A DNA stretch of 64,000 bases from Congeria kusceri (GCA_027627225.1 CM051033.1:45140816-45204815), one strand, 5' to 3'. Positions 49,985 to 61,965 are shown, counted from the stretch's first letter. Numbers and translations: made by a program. Notes: a model not told the origin generated them from the sequence alone.

Positions 49985-52900
49985 CTAAACATGTTGTTCA
50001 AAGTAATACACGCGACCATATTTGTGCTTTACTTCCTTCAGTGTATACACTTTTTTGCTTGTGTAAGACTCCTCCTCGTCCATATTGCACGTGCATTCTG
50101 ATCTGAATTCCTCGAGCCAATGAGAACATTCCGGATATGATGTTTCCAACTCAACCGTCTCTAAAAGTCGGACACGAGAATCACTTTCCGGTATGTGTGG
50201 GTACTGAATTTTGTTGGTGGCCATTCTATGTTTTTTATCAATGAACAGCGATACTAGCCGGTATAGGAGAAGCGCAATAACGAGCGTGTTCTTGAATGTA
50301 AAGAACATGTTTGTGTAACTAAGCACGTTGTAAGAAAATATCAGCAACAGTCGTAGAATAAGAAACGGTAAATCCTGAAGACAGATGGAGACAAGAATGG
50401 CGAACACTTCGGCGTGTATAATGCAACTTAAAGTCCACTTAAAATTGCCTGGTCTCACCGGGTCTCGTTTGAAGCGATAAGCCGTGAGAACAAGGGAGAA
50501 CTGCACGAGACTGAGGGTCCATATTCCTAGGATTACGATGCACAGGACTTTGTGGCGCCGAACCTAGAACAAACATATATCGTTAAACGCCAATATGTAC
50601 GTAGTAGAAGTAAAATACATGTACAATGTAGTGCATTGAATTTTAGCTTACCCGGAATTACCTTACGAAAGACACTGAAGCATGAATGTTTCACTATTAG
50701 TTCCGTTTGTCTGAGTCAAAGTGACATATGCCCATATCCGATTCATACTATTAGCTTCAAATATTCACTACTAATAAGAGGGAACATGGAGTGGTACAAA
50801 ATGGAGACCATTTCTTTAATTAAATAATACTAAAAAGAAACATGTAAAATACGGACCTCTTTTTCTTTGAACGCTTCAAAGAACTCGACGATGTCCGCGG
50901 CGGTGCCGATGTAGACGAGTAGTAGCTGTGACAGCTGGTCGTGTGAGAGGCGCCCCTTGGGCAGCAACCAGCGGCACAGGATCAGCACCAGTAGCAGCAG
51001 CTGCTCCAGCGCCCGGATCCACTGGTCCGCCGTTAGCTTCATGGGGATTCGAACCTCGAACCGAACCTGAAACATGCGGCTAATTACGAAAAGACCGTCA
51101 ACATTGCAACGCGAGAGGCATTTGTATGGCGTGACCCGAAATACTTGGTTTGGAACCTCGAACCGAAGCTGAAACACGCCACCAATGAGAAATATGATTA
51201 AATGATTTAATCGTTTGTCAGATTTAAAAGATTAAATAAGAGAAATACAAAAACACGCAGTAAGGAAAACCTCTAACCTTATGTAACGCATGGAGAGTTT
51301 GTATAATTCAGTCGAGTATCCTGCAGGAATACTTGATTTCTATGAACAATTGATTCAAATATCAACAAATACGATTATATCTTATTTTTATACACGTGTC
51401 AAAAAGTGTTTTTTTTTTATATTGCACAGCATAGCGAAAGCCGATACCACAGTAAAGCAAGTATCCGAACATATTTTTTTAATTCGTACATAGATCTAGA
51501 TCTAAATACACATCATGACGTATGGAATACAATAAGAGATAAATAGAATTCGTTTGTTCAAGTGTTTGCATGCCCTTCATATAATTTAATTTGAGGAAAT
51601 AGTGTGCCGGGAAGGCTTTTCTTAGTGACTATTGGTAAATGTCTGCAAATTAGATGCGCGTGAAACTGTAGTACTTTTTTGCATTTTATTAGTTAAGTTT
51701 AGTGAATAAATATGCTCTACGTACACTCATTTAAAGACCCATAACTTACAGCAAAGAATGGGACATTCCATGCCTAGTGTAGAAGTTGCTTAGAATCTGA
51801 CAGTAGTAACTTGATTATATGGGACGCCATTAAGCCCATATATATTTTGTTGCCCCATAAAGTCCATTTGTTGCTTAATTAACATGAAAGTCTGTTGTCG
51901 ATTAAAGACCCACGGGTGTATTTATATGTTCGGTATGTATTGCGGATTCCTAATAAATTGGATTTGAAGATACAAGAACGCTCGTTTGAAAATTCACACA
52001 GATGTGGAATTCTAACCTACACATACAGCATCAACTGTGTGCAGTTTATTTGAAGTGTTCACAGCTGTATTAGATTCAAATAAAACTATATTTTCATAAG
52101 AAATTGCATCGACCGAAAAACATTCGTTGCGTAATAACTACAGAATTCACAGGTACTGCTTAAACGCATAGACCAATTGATAAAATGATATGCCTAACTG
52201 TTTTATAAGCATAATTAATATGGGAGTAAGACCGTTTTGTAAACTAATACATATCAAAGGTATTAAAACTTTGTACTTTAGACTGTCGAATCTATAAACG
52301 GGATACATGATAATCGAATACACGAGCAAAGAGTCCCATCCGGTATTCCTTAATTTATACCCGATACTCTCATATTAAGGGTATGCCTCAATCTTATATT
52401 TAGACGTCTGTTCTGTTACGCGAATCGTACGAAATATTTTTGTAGAAATATATTTTTGTTATAAATTTTCTGGTCTTAACGAATGCAAGTAAGTGAAAGG
52501 CCTTCTTAGTGTTCTTATTTTTTAATTATGCAATGAACTACAGACAACACAACAGCCATTTACCCCGAGAAATTTTCCGAGATACGCACTCAGGTCTTCC
52601 TGTACCTCTTCCGGTTCCTCAGATATCGTCTGGTTGTACGCGCGGAAAATCCTGGATGCGCGCGCATAATGGCGGGAACGCCTGTCGAACTCGTGTATCT
52701 CGAGGAACCAGATGGCCGGAACTACCGTAATCAGATATATCAGCACGCTTGGGCTTAACCTAAAAAGAAGATAATTACACGTTTGCCAAACCGTTCCAAA
52801 CCACTATTCACGTATGTATTATATTGATAAGCATTATCCATTTTAATTTGCCAATGCGTGTAACAGAATCAATGTACAATCACTTATAAACTAACCTTCT

Positions 52901-53410
52901 AGAAAGGAAACATTTGCTATAACCATCATGTACTTACTGGTCACGAATTGATTTAATTGATAAATGTTCTAATTAGTATTTGTCCAGTGCAGTTAACATA
53001 ACTGATCGATTGACAATATTACATTAATAATGTGTGTAGTAATTCAGAAAGCAAGCACTGCATTGTTTGAACGAAATGTAAAAATTCATGTATTCTTTTA
53101 ACGGTTGTTTATCTGCTAAGGAAATGAGAAGGCGTTGTTATAATTATATCCAAAAGCGATCCGTCAATGAAGGTACACCTATTTCTGGGTTCTTGCACAT
53201 TAAGTTTACCGGTGCTTACACTTTCCACTCCTTCGCGTTGCGTTTCACTACAGTAACTAGTAACTCTACTATCATCAGTGCGAGGGGCGCTGCCAGGGAC
53301 CAGTAACGCACATCCGCGGTGACGTTAGAGAGCCGCCATATCGCGACGACACCGTGGGAGGCGAACAGCAGACGGACAGAGAACGCACGTGCAACGGAAA
53401 CAAGTCCCAT
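49985..53410 (-). CDS. TMEM26: Transmembrane protein 26 family protein
   Basis: Four exons: 53220-53410, 52564-52759, 50857-51066, 49985-50563, giving 391 residues (human about 368). Donors are GT|GTAAGC, GGG|GTAAAT and the weak GAG|GTCCGT; acceptors are TTTTTAG, GTTTCAG and TTCTAG; phases agree. Family matches include FASHGVVAIWRLSNVTADVR with YWSLAAPLALM (exon 1), LIYLITVVPAIWFLEIHEFD (exon 2), CRWLLPKGRLSHDQLSQLLL and YIGTAADIVEFFE (exon 3), and VFAILVSICLQDLPFLILRL (exon 4). About eight hydrophobic segments predict a multi-pass membrane protein. Exon 2 holds an acidic loop with an NQT glycosylation site, and the C-terminal ~70 residues are polar with a CTC cluster. TMEM26 is known mainly as a surface marker of beige adipocytes; its biochemical role is unclear. 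A non-coding first exon could exist upstream. Confidence 0.92.
51050..51178 (-). repeat. Duplicated 3' splice-site region of TMEM26 exon 3
   Basis: GTTTCAGGTTCGGTTCGAGG (acceptor plus exon start, AG at 51067-51068) is repeated about 103 bp upstream as GTTTCAGCTTCGGTTCGAGG. The upstream copy also reads as an acceptor. Confidence 0.7.
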
Positions 53411-53411
53411 C

Positions 53412-53419
53412 TGACGTCA
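53412..53419. promoter_or_regulatory. CRE-like site beside the TMEM26 start codon
   Basis: A perfect TGACGTCA one base upstream of the ATG at 53410. It may be fortuitous, or may indicate a very short leader or an internal promoter. Confidence 0.3.
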
Positions 53420-54527
53420 CTATCGCTGCAACCATAACTTGATAGAAATACTTATTTCCAGTGTAACACCGCAATGTTCTTTTATTTTTGAAAATGTGCT
53501 CAATACATAGAAATACGTACGTCCGATGTTACTACCGCAAATCTCCTTGTTGTTTTTTTTTTTAAATAAGTTTGTTATCATAGCGAAAGTCTCTTCCAAA
53601 TGCTTTATCACAAAAATGAACTTGGAAGAACTTAGGTCCAGCGTGGCAATTGCAATATCCGTATTTTGAAAATGTGTTTTCTTTAACGTTAAATGGCAAA
53701 CGTCTATTCCAATATGCATTTTATCAACAATAATACGTTGCGAGCATGACTTTTACTTCTTTACCAATACACTATACCAACAAATTTGATAGGCATCTGG
53801 CTTGAATTGTAACATTTTGCAGAACGTGATTTCATTCAATAAATTCTCTCTGTTCATCCATAAAGGCTGCGTACATTCCTCGCGCAGTTATAATTGTTTC
53901 ATAATCGAGAGTGATTAGCGCAGCAACCACTCGTCGGTTTACTACTAATTGATACTTAATACTTACAATATGTACACCGCCAGAGGGAATCTTTCAGGCA
54001 GCTCTCGGGGTAAGCGCCCGGGATTTTCGTGCTCAAGAATGCAAAGCACTCCAATTACGCATCACGTGTACATATTTAGCGCGAATGAATTGAAATCTTG
54101 TTATGAAAGCGACTTTAATAGAAACATATAATTGTAAAAATAAATGTATTGCCTTTTTTTTCAGAAATATCCATGCAAATATCGGGAACCATCCGAATAA
54201 TTGCGTAATAAAGTTCATATGAATTTGATATAAGAACCGCGGAAATCGCGGAACCATGGCGTTGTCAAATTACACACTTTGAATTGTAATGACGAATGTG
54301 CATACTAAATTGCAAAATGTGTTTTTATGTACATTAGTATATAACGCTGCAATCAGTTTAATTGAAACGAGAATGTATATGATAGGCCTCGAGTAGCGGT
54401 TATGTGATGTTTGTACAAGCAGAGCCGTACAGGAGGTTTCCGAATAGATTTTAACATGGTCCAACAATCTGTGATTCTCGAATACAAATACATGTATATA
54501 AGCGTGATTAACATTTTCAAACGCTAC

Positions 54528-54620
54528 CTGAAATACTGAAGTGTCCCACGACAGACCAAATTCCAGCGTTTTGTTCATTGACGTCAATCAGCTTCCATGT
54601 CACACAGTCTCCGCGGTTCG
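54528..54620 (-). pseudogene. Exon-like segment of unknown gene, cut by a transposon
   Basis: On the - strand the segment reads NRGDCVTWKLIDVNEQNAG then IWSVVGHFSIS and ends at a possible donor (G|GTAGCG, about 54528). Composition (C, W, D, N, G) and the donor suggest a true exon, reminiscent of extracellular ligand-binding domains of class C receptors, but I cannot assign it. Its upstream side stops exactly at the TTAA where the 54625-55080 element inserts. Beyond that element, no continuation with an acceptor could be recognised. Confidence 0.35.
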
Positions 54621-54624
54621 TTAA

Positions 54625-55080
54625 AGGGACTTGTTCACAGTTTGGCAAAATGACAATTTTCAAAAAAATTGTCATAGATTCAAAAAAGAATGTATGCATT
54701 ATATTCACACAAGCAAAATAACACTCCTGACTAAGAAAAATGTTAAAAAGATATGTTCGTTTATTTATAATCATCAATCGAAATTGGAAAAATAATAAAG
54801 CGTTTGTAACGCTTTTCATAGATAATTTAGCAAAAACGTGTATTACCGACATAGCGTTTAAACTGCCATCCAAATTCATAAGCCTGCGTGGTGTAGTGGT
54901 AGCGCGTTAGATTTTGCTTCTAGGGGTCCCGGGTTCGAACCCCAGGGCAGGCAAATTTTTTTTATATATCTTTTTCCTTGTTATCATAATTATTTAAAAC
55001 TATTCCAGATATGACAGTTTTGTAAGTAAATTCATTTAATGACATTTTTCAAAAATACGAAAATCTGTGAACAAGTCCCT
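54625..55080. mobile_element. TTAA-flanked TIR element carrying a tRNA-like gene
   Basis: Perfect 16-bp inverted ends AGGGACTTGTTCACAG (54625-54640) and CTGTGAACAAGTCCCT (55065-55080) are flanked by TTAA at 54621-54624 and 55081-55084. A TTAA duplication is typical of piggyBac-type elements, although the end sequence is not a standard piggyBac end. The 456-bp interior has no protein-coding region but includes a tRNA-like sequence at 54882-54952. Confidence 0.75.
54882..54952 (+). tRNA. tRNA-like sequence, anticodon TTG (Gln-like); likely pseudogene
   Basis: 71 nt folding as a cloverleaf: acceptor GCCTGCG/GGCAGGC (one mismatch), D arm GTGT-AGTGGTA-GCGC, anticodon arm TTAGA-TTTTGCT-TCTAG with TTG at 34-36, variable loop of five, T arm CCGGG-TTCGAAC-CCCAG (one mismatch). 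Box A (TGGTGTAGTGGTAGCG) and box B (GGGTTCGAACC) are intact. An eight-T run three bases downstream would end Pol III transcription. The mismatches and the transposon setting point to a tRNA-derived repeat rather than a working tRNA. Confidence 0.55.
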
Positions 55081-55752
55081 TTAAATTCCACTGCAAACAT
55101 TCCAGTTCACATCAACGCATGCTGCATCAACGCAAACGTACACATAGTGCCACTTGTTTTCCGTTATGCTAATGACCACCGGACATTTGCCACGATACAG
55201 CTGATTTCAGAAATGTCACTTCCTCGTATTTCCCTCTCAGGACTTCTGTATAGAGTGCAAGTGCACTCGAATCGCTAGTTTATAACGGTGCAATACGAAA
55301 ACGTCAGGTGGTCCCGTTCTTTTTCCTTCTTCATTCAATGTAACATGTTTGCAATTGTGCGAAATGCGATTACACGAAAATGCAATTATTATGCCGTTGC
55401 GGCTACACACTTCTACATTCGTTTTACATTACATGAACGATTTTACAACAGTAATGTTTATGAAAAATGTACAAAAGCACAATTACAAAACTACAATTTC
55501 AAAAGAATATTATGAATTCGATTTTACGAAAAAAGCTATTATACGAAAAATCGACAGGGTGACTATTCGTCCAAGTGCGATTCAAGTGTTATACAGGTCT
55601 AAACTAAATGGTAATACTCTGTTCTGTTCTGTGTACAAGAAGCTTCAAAGAAAACCAGTACTAAGGATCAAAACTATTGAACACCGCTTCGATTTGGTTA
55701 ATGTAACATTTATTTATAAACGATGCATATAATAGGAGACAAAATATAATAC

Positions 55753-56955
55753 AAGAGGGCCCTGACGGCCCTAGGGCGCTCAACTGGGACCTTGTAACCC
55801 AATTGGAATGTGGCTTATTTTTATCCCAGGGGCATAATTTGAACAAGCTTGAACAAGCCTCTGGGCCTTGCGGTTTCTGAGGAGAAGATTTTAAAAGTCA
55901 TTTTGCTATTTAAGTCTATTTAAATCATGTGACCCCCGGGGTGTGGCCAGTTTTGACCCCAGGGGTATGAATTGAACAATATTTGTAAAGGATCACAATA
56001 GGATGTTACATACCAAATATGAAACCTCTGGGCCTTGCGGTTTCAGAGAAGATTTTTAATGACATTTTGGTACTTTAAGTTTATATAAACCATGTGACCC
56101 CCGGGGCGTGGCCAGTTTTGAGCCCAGGGGCATAATTTGAAAAATCTTTGTAGCAGACCACTATAGGATGTTACATACCAAATATGAAACCTCTGGGCCT
56201 TGTGGTTTCAGAAGAGAAGATTCTTAAAGTCATTTTGCAATATATTCTATATTAACCATGTGACCCCCTGGGCGTGGCCCGTTTTAATCCCAGGGGCATA
56301 ATTTGAACAAACTTTGTAAAGGACCACTGAAGGATGTTACATACCAAATATGAAACTTGTTGGCCTTGCGGTTTCAGAGGAAAAAATTTTTAAAGTCATT
56401 TTGGTATATATTCTATATAAACTATGAGACCCCCGGGGCGCGGCCAGTTTTGACCCCAGGGGCATATGTTGAACAATCTTTGTAGAGGACCACTAAAGGA
56501 TGTTACATACCAGATATGAAACCTCTGGGCCTTGCGGTTTTAGAGGAAAATATTTTTAAAGTCATTTTGCTATATATTCTATATAAACCATATGACCCTC
56601 GGGGCGTGGCCAGTTTTGACCCCAGGGGCATAATTTGAACAATCTTTGTAGAGGACCACTATAGGATGTTACATACCAAATATGAAACCTCTGGGCCTTG
56701 TGGTTTCAGAGAATATTTTTTACACTTTTTAAATCTATTTTTAGCTCTGGTGACCTACATATGCAGCGGACCGTAACGATTTGAACAAGTTTGAAACATG
56801 GTCACCTAATGATCATTTCTGTGAAGTTTGGTGAACATCTGCCAAGTTGTTTAGGAGGAGATGTTTGAATGAAAAGTTGACTGACGGACGCACGGACGAC
56901 GGACAACGGGCGATCACAAAAGCTCACCATGAGCACTTTGTGCTCAGGTGAGCTA
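55753..56955 (+). mobile_element. Tandem-core element, type A, third copy
   Basis: Start AAGAGGGCCCTGACGGCCCT, about six ~165-bp core units, the 3' unique region GCGGACCGTAACGATTTGAA, and the complete terminal hairpin at 56921-56954. Same orientation as the other two copies. Confidence 0.75.
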
Positions 56956-57027
56956 ATGAACAGACTTTCTTAGTATAAAAGAAAGTAGTTGAAGAAAAAC
57001 TATGACACAAAAGACGTATAGCGGATC

Positions 57028-57264
57028 AGGGCCCGTATTCACCAACCTATTCTTAGACTTACGACTAAGAATCAAGACTACTCTTGAAACTGTTATGTTC
57101 TAAGACCGCTGTAAATTGGAATCTTACTTGGTATCCATCGACTCTAACTGCAGCATTCTTTATTTATAAGCAACATTTGGACCCAGAATATTTGCAAACG
57201 AAGAAGTATATTTTCTTAAGTCTAAGTCTATTCTTTATTCTTAAGTTTGGTGAATACGGGCCCT
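57028..57264. mobile_element. MITE with perfect 18-bp TIRs
   Basis: Ends AGGGCCCGTATTCACCAA and TTGGTGAATACGGGCCCT are exact inverse copies. Subterminal TTCTTAGACTTACGACTAAG and CTTAAGTCTAAGTCTATTCT are also inverted. 237 bp, non-coding. Such ends are common in metazoan MITEs. Confidence 0.88.
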
Positions 57265-57491
57265 AAATTTATTACTTAAGCTAAGACATAGTGAAGTTCA
57301 GTCGATGAACTGTTTTCGATCAAGCATAAAACAGTAGTCATACAGATACAGCATTTTCCATATAGCAAACATATAACATCTGATCCTTCAATTTACAATC
57401 ATCAAATCGAGGGTTGAACATCGAGGGTTGAACATCCTTCAATTTACAATAATCAAATCGAGGGTTGAACACCAGAAGGTACTAACTGTCA

Positions 57492-57812
57492 TTGAAATCA
57501 ACCCTCGAAATGTTCTGTACTGTTATATTCCACGTGTACATGTTATTAGGCATTATGTTTATAAATTATCCTATAATCATTTACTTTATAGTTTCAGTAA
57601 TCAGATATTACAAACAAGGCTTGTCACTGGATGTGACATATGCCCTCGAAGCATATGCTTGTCAGAGGAATGCAACACAATGTCAGTTACATGTTGGCAA
57701 AAATGACGCTTCCTACATAAAGAGTTATTATTTAAAGGAAAGATCTAGGATCAGAAAAGGTACATGGTGGTGCTCAATAGGAGCTGGGGGGAAAGTCGGA
57801 CCCGTCTGCTGA
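57492..57812 (+). CDS. Small unidentified ORF with hydrophobic start and cysteine-rich end
   Basis: 106 codons ending TGA. The first ~40 residues are strongly hydrophobic (IFHVYMLLGIMFINYPIIIY), like a signal anchor or signal peptide. The rest is polar with a possible N-glycosylation site (NAT), paired cysteines (ACQRNATQC) and an end reading WWCSIGAGGKVGPVC. A possible acceptor (GTTTCAG at about 57591-57597) means the second half could instead be an exon. It sits between transposons and upstream sequence includes a local ~50-bp duplication (57382-57472). I do not recognise it and it may be chance. Confidence 0.22.
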   Translation: MKSTLEMFCTVIFHVYMLLGIMFINYPIIIYFIVSVIRYYKQGLSLDVTYALEAYACQRNATQCQLHVGKNDASYIKSYYLKERSRIRKGTWWCSIGAGGKVGPVC

Positions 57813-58504
57813 CATTTTCTAATAATTTGCTAAATCAAGGGGTTTTATGAGTCTAATGCTTCTAATTTAGGTTTTTAAAAATAGTCTTTTCATTTGACAT
57901 TGAATATTTGCAAAAATATAAAGAATTTCAAACGATATTCACCATTTCTGTGTTGGCAAACCCAGACGGGCAACAAAGGGGAACCAAAAATGTTGCTCTA
58001 GATCTTTCCCTATTTATGGTCCTTCCTCTCAACATCCTCTATCAATATGTGGTTTTATTTTAAATCACTTCAATACTAATGGAGTTATGCACTGCACAAG
58101 AAAATTAACTGAAAGGCAATAACTGCATAAATATTGAAGAAAGAGTTGTGGTCCTTATACTCAGCACTTCCTCTCATTGTCCAGTATCTTTATATGAAGT
58201 TTCATTTGAATCCCTTCAATACTAATGGAGTTATGCTCCGAACAAAAAAATTAATGGTTCATGTAAGAAAATAAAACGGCAATAACTCCGTAAATATTGG
58301 AGAAAGAGTTGTGGTCTTTGTGCTCTGCACTTCCTCGAATTGTCCTCTATCATTATATGAAGTTTCATTTGAATGCCTTCAATACTAATGGAGTTATGCT
58401 CCACACATGAAAATTAATGTTTCACATAAGGAAATAAAACAAAGGGCAATAACTCCGCAAATATTGAAGAAAGAGGTGTGGTTCATGTGATCTGCACTTC
58501 CTCT

Positions 58505-59142
58505 CATTGTCCTCCATCTTTACAAACTCCTTCTTATTTAAAATTGGTTATGCCACTTCAGCCAACTGTACCTTCTGTCAAACTGAATGTGAAACTATTC
58601 AACATATATTTTGGGAATGTAAGCATGTCAATCAGTTAATAACAGAATTTTTTTCTGGATGTAATCATTTTTCGAACTTTCTTAATATGCCTTCCTTTAT
58701 ACTGGGACATGCAAATACAAATGGACCCTTAAACTTAACATTTGTTTTGATCAAAATGTTTATTTATAATTGTAAAATGAACCAAACTAGACCCACTCTT
58801 AAAGCAGCAAAATCGTACCTGTCCTTGCATTGCCATGTACTAAATGAAATTAACTATTTTAATGATTTGCGTAAAAGTAAAGAATGGGAACTATTGTTAC
58901 CCCTTTTCCAGTAGTTGTGATATGGGACCTTAGAAATTTTGTATTGTCAACTTTTTATTAACAAATATTGTTTATATTGTAATGTAAAAGCTATTGATGG
59001 TAAAATGTATAAAATGTGCTATAATATGCATATATTTCTTGTAAACTCTGTACGGTGTGGAGTGGGATGCCCTCGACCCTCACACACCTATTGACGAGGA
59101 AAATAAAATATATTTTGAACGGAAAAAAAAAAAAAAAAAAGT
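58505..59142 (+). mobile_element. 5'-truncated non-LTR retrotransposon (LINE)
   Basis: C-terminal ORF2 coding (to 58916), a ~200-bp 3' untranslated region, AATAAA at about 59101, and an 18-A tail (59125-59142). It is sharply truncated at the 5' side and inserted cleanly into a type E repeat unit, the hallmark of target-primed reverse transcription. Confidence 0.85.
58507..58914 (+). pseudogene. C-terminal zinc-binding part of a LINE reverse transcriptase
   Basis: The frame ends at TAG. Near the start, CTFCQTECETIQHIFWECKH has the C-x2-C-x8-H-x4-C spacing of the zf-RVT region found after the reverse transcriptase domain of many LINE ORF2 proteins. A 'FILGH' and a C-terminal helix-rich stretch follow. 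The catalytic domain is absent, so it is non-functional; the clade is not assigned. Confidence 0.8.
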
Positions 59143-59395
59143 TCCATTTGAATCCCTTCAATACAAATGGAGTTATGCTCCGCACAAGAAAATTAAACAA
59201 AGGGCAATAACTCTGTAAATATTGAAGAGTTGTGGTCCTTGTGCTCTGCACTTCCTCTCATTGTTCACTATCATTATATGAAGTTTCATTTGAATCCCTT
59301 CAATACTAATTGAGTTATTCTCAGCACAAGAAGCGTGACGGAACGACAGATGGACGATGCGATTACTATAATTATACCCTTAGGGGCATAAAAAA

Positions 59396-61673
59396 CCGGA
59401 ACTTAACCGAATATATTTTACCATAAAGTTGCCATGTTTCTGGAACATGGCCCAATATGGCCGAGGTCATCATGCCAATACGCGGGGATCATTCATGCAC
59501 GAGACTGACTGGACCCGGAAGACCAATAAAATGCCGAAAACCGGTTGGGTGTCTTGGTTATGTACACATCTCCATAAAGTTGGCCAGTTTTGTCAAACTA
59601 CTACTAAGCGTCAAGGTCAACAGTTTTTGTAGCTGAGTATTACCATGACGGGTCTATAGTTTGAATGCAAAAACTCTATACTTTGAAGGGTGATATAAGT
59701 ACCAGATAGCCTATATTTTCAATACAAAAACTCTGTATGTTTATTCATTGAAACTAGAGGTCCAATAAGGCCATGCTTAACACTCCATAAATTATGGTTG
59801 CTAAAGGCTCCAAACGTTTGGTTTAATTGCTTGGTCTAATTGCATTTATTGATAGCACAAAGTCTGTGTTACTACTAACAGCTGCAATTTTATGAACGTT
59901 ACAATAGTATTTATGAATGTCACCGGGGTTGTCAATATCAATCAAACAAGCGATTTAGATCTAAATGTAAGCGATTTTGCCAGGGGTCTAGGGGGCCTCC
60001 TTGTGATACTACCGATAGCATTTGAAAGTTCCTGAAAACCCCCCGATTTTCTTACAATTTTAAACAATTAATTTGATCAGCAATTGGTAAATAATGACAA
60101 CCCTGAATGTAACAGTCCAATTCACTTTGATTCGCAGATAATCCTGCTTCTCTTCTGGGGCCGGAGTTAATCATTTTTGCTGAAAACGCTACTGTCTTGT
60201 GGCTACCACTGAACTCGCTAACTGATGACATTCAACCACATAAACGTATGAGGGTTACACAGGGATAAATACACCTGAATGTAAGAACTTTAAAGCACAG
60301 ACTGGCTAATGAAAGAGAAACCATTGTACAATTACCCTTTGGCTAACAAAAATAGTGTGTTTAAGGGAATGGTCTCAAAAAAGTTAGGTAGGGTCGTGAT
60401 CGAGTTTTTTTAAAAACTTTTTTGAAAGACATATTTCGGTCAAAAAACATTGAAAATCATCTAAAATCTGACGAGTACAGATTTTTCGGAAAACAATCGT
60501 CGCCAAAAACTTAAGTGTTGGTGTCTTTCCTGTAGGTAGGGTTGGTTTGCCCAAAACACACAAAAAAAAATTTCGCCTTACCACAAATGTAACTTTGGAG
60601 GTAAATAGCTTATACAATCCAAACAAGTGAATAATAAACTGAGTGTTTTATTTTTAATTTTTAAATTCAACAAAATACAATTGGTATCAAATCAAAGGAA
60701 GGTTTCTACTGGCACATTTTATGACACACATTAGCAGTACAATTCCATGGTTGTAAAACTAGAACCAACAATGTGGGTTATTGTCTTAAACAATAAAACC
60801 CAGTTTATTAACATTAACATTAAAAAACCCACCCGCCACACCCTTTAAGTCACTATTGAATTTGATGCTATCTCTATTTGTTCACATAATTTGCCTTGTT
60901 AAATACTCTGCATGTTAATGTTACTTTTTCCGCGCTTGAGATTTATGTTTCAGAACATAACGCCATGGCTCCATGCACAGACAGCAATTCATCGTGGACA
61001 CACCGAAATGAAAACCTAGATGCCGAGGAGATCCAATGGTAGCTGAACTGTGATTACAAAAGCAGTCGTGCAAAACGGACTCTTAGAAACATTCCTATTG
61101 AAAGAACTGTCTGAGCAGAACAAAAAGGAGTTGTTTTTGTTATTGTTTAATGCTTGTTCATATTACATGAAGCTATTTTCTATTATTCTATAGACATTTA
61201 GGTGCCACAGTTAATGCATACTTGGAAAATTCTAGGCAATATGTTATATAGGTATGGGTGGTTTTCCTCTCCTTAATATGGCTCCGTTTGGAGATGATCA
61301 GTTTTGGAGGGAAGCCATTCTATATTTGGCACATTTCCAAAATGTCATTCTTAAGTTTGCATTTAGATGCTTTGGGTCTGCTCGGAACAGGTGGACTTGA
61401 AGTGGAGACGATTTAATATGGAAATATGGAGATTTGTATATATGGAGATGGATAATCAAAGATTTAAATGCATTAAGTAAGTGTGACACCTTCCTGTCAT
61501 GGATGCCTGGAGTTTTTCAAAATTCCATATGGCAATTTCTTGAAGACTAGTGGAATTTAAGCTAATATTTACTGCGGTCAATAAAAATGCCAATTTTGTT
61601 TCTGTAATAAATACCAGTATCTGTATTTCAAACAGATTTGCTTCCATAATGAATAAAAGTGATGAATTATAAT
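59396..61673. other. Intergenic stretch with no supported gene
   Basis: I find no exon chain, RNA gene or clear transposon boundary here. Short frames at 59429-59632 and 60384-60626 lack motifs and splice context. The stretch ends at the probable GMPS polyadenylation signal. Confidence 0.5.
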
Positions 61674-61679
61674 TTTATT
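61674..61679 (-). terminator. Probable GMPS polyadenylation signal
   Basis: AATAAA on the - strand, 287 bp past the GMPS stop codon. Confidence 0.45.
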
Positions 61680-61965
61680 CTGTGTATTTCTATTGCAGTT
61701 ATGTCTCAAAATAATGGGTTTAAGCAATGAGTTTGGTGAGAAATTTCCACTTTCTGCTTTAAATTCAATGTATAAAGTATTGTGGTTTAAAACATATCAT
61801 TCGTTTCACATCTGAGTACTTCAATGCGAAAGTTTTGTTTGCTGACGCTGTTATGCACTTTCACTGACACATGACCAGTTACGATATCTCCCATTCTGGT
61901 ACCCAGCTGTTAATGATATCTCCCATTCTGGTACCCGTCTATACAGTGTTGCTGGCACACAACCC

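Larger units (their letters stand above)
57955..59395 (+). mobile_element. Tandem-core element, type E, interrupted by a LINE
   Basis: Diverged ~150-165-bp units (GGCAATAACTCCGTAAATAT ... TCATTTGAATCCCTTCAATA) run from about 57955 to 58500 and resume at 59143. They end in a GACGGAACGACAGATGGACG tail and TTAGGGGCATAAAAA. Non-coding. The interruption is the LINE fragment at 58505-59142. Confidence 0.7.

Noticed and set aside
55349..55732. 127-codon frame on +
   Set aside because: Its sequence is rich in a TACGAAAA-like motif in shifting frames, typical of a non-coding repeat; no domain seen.
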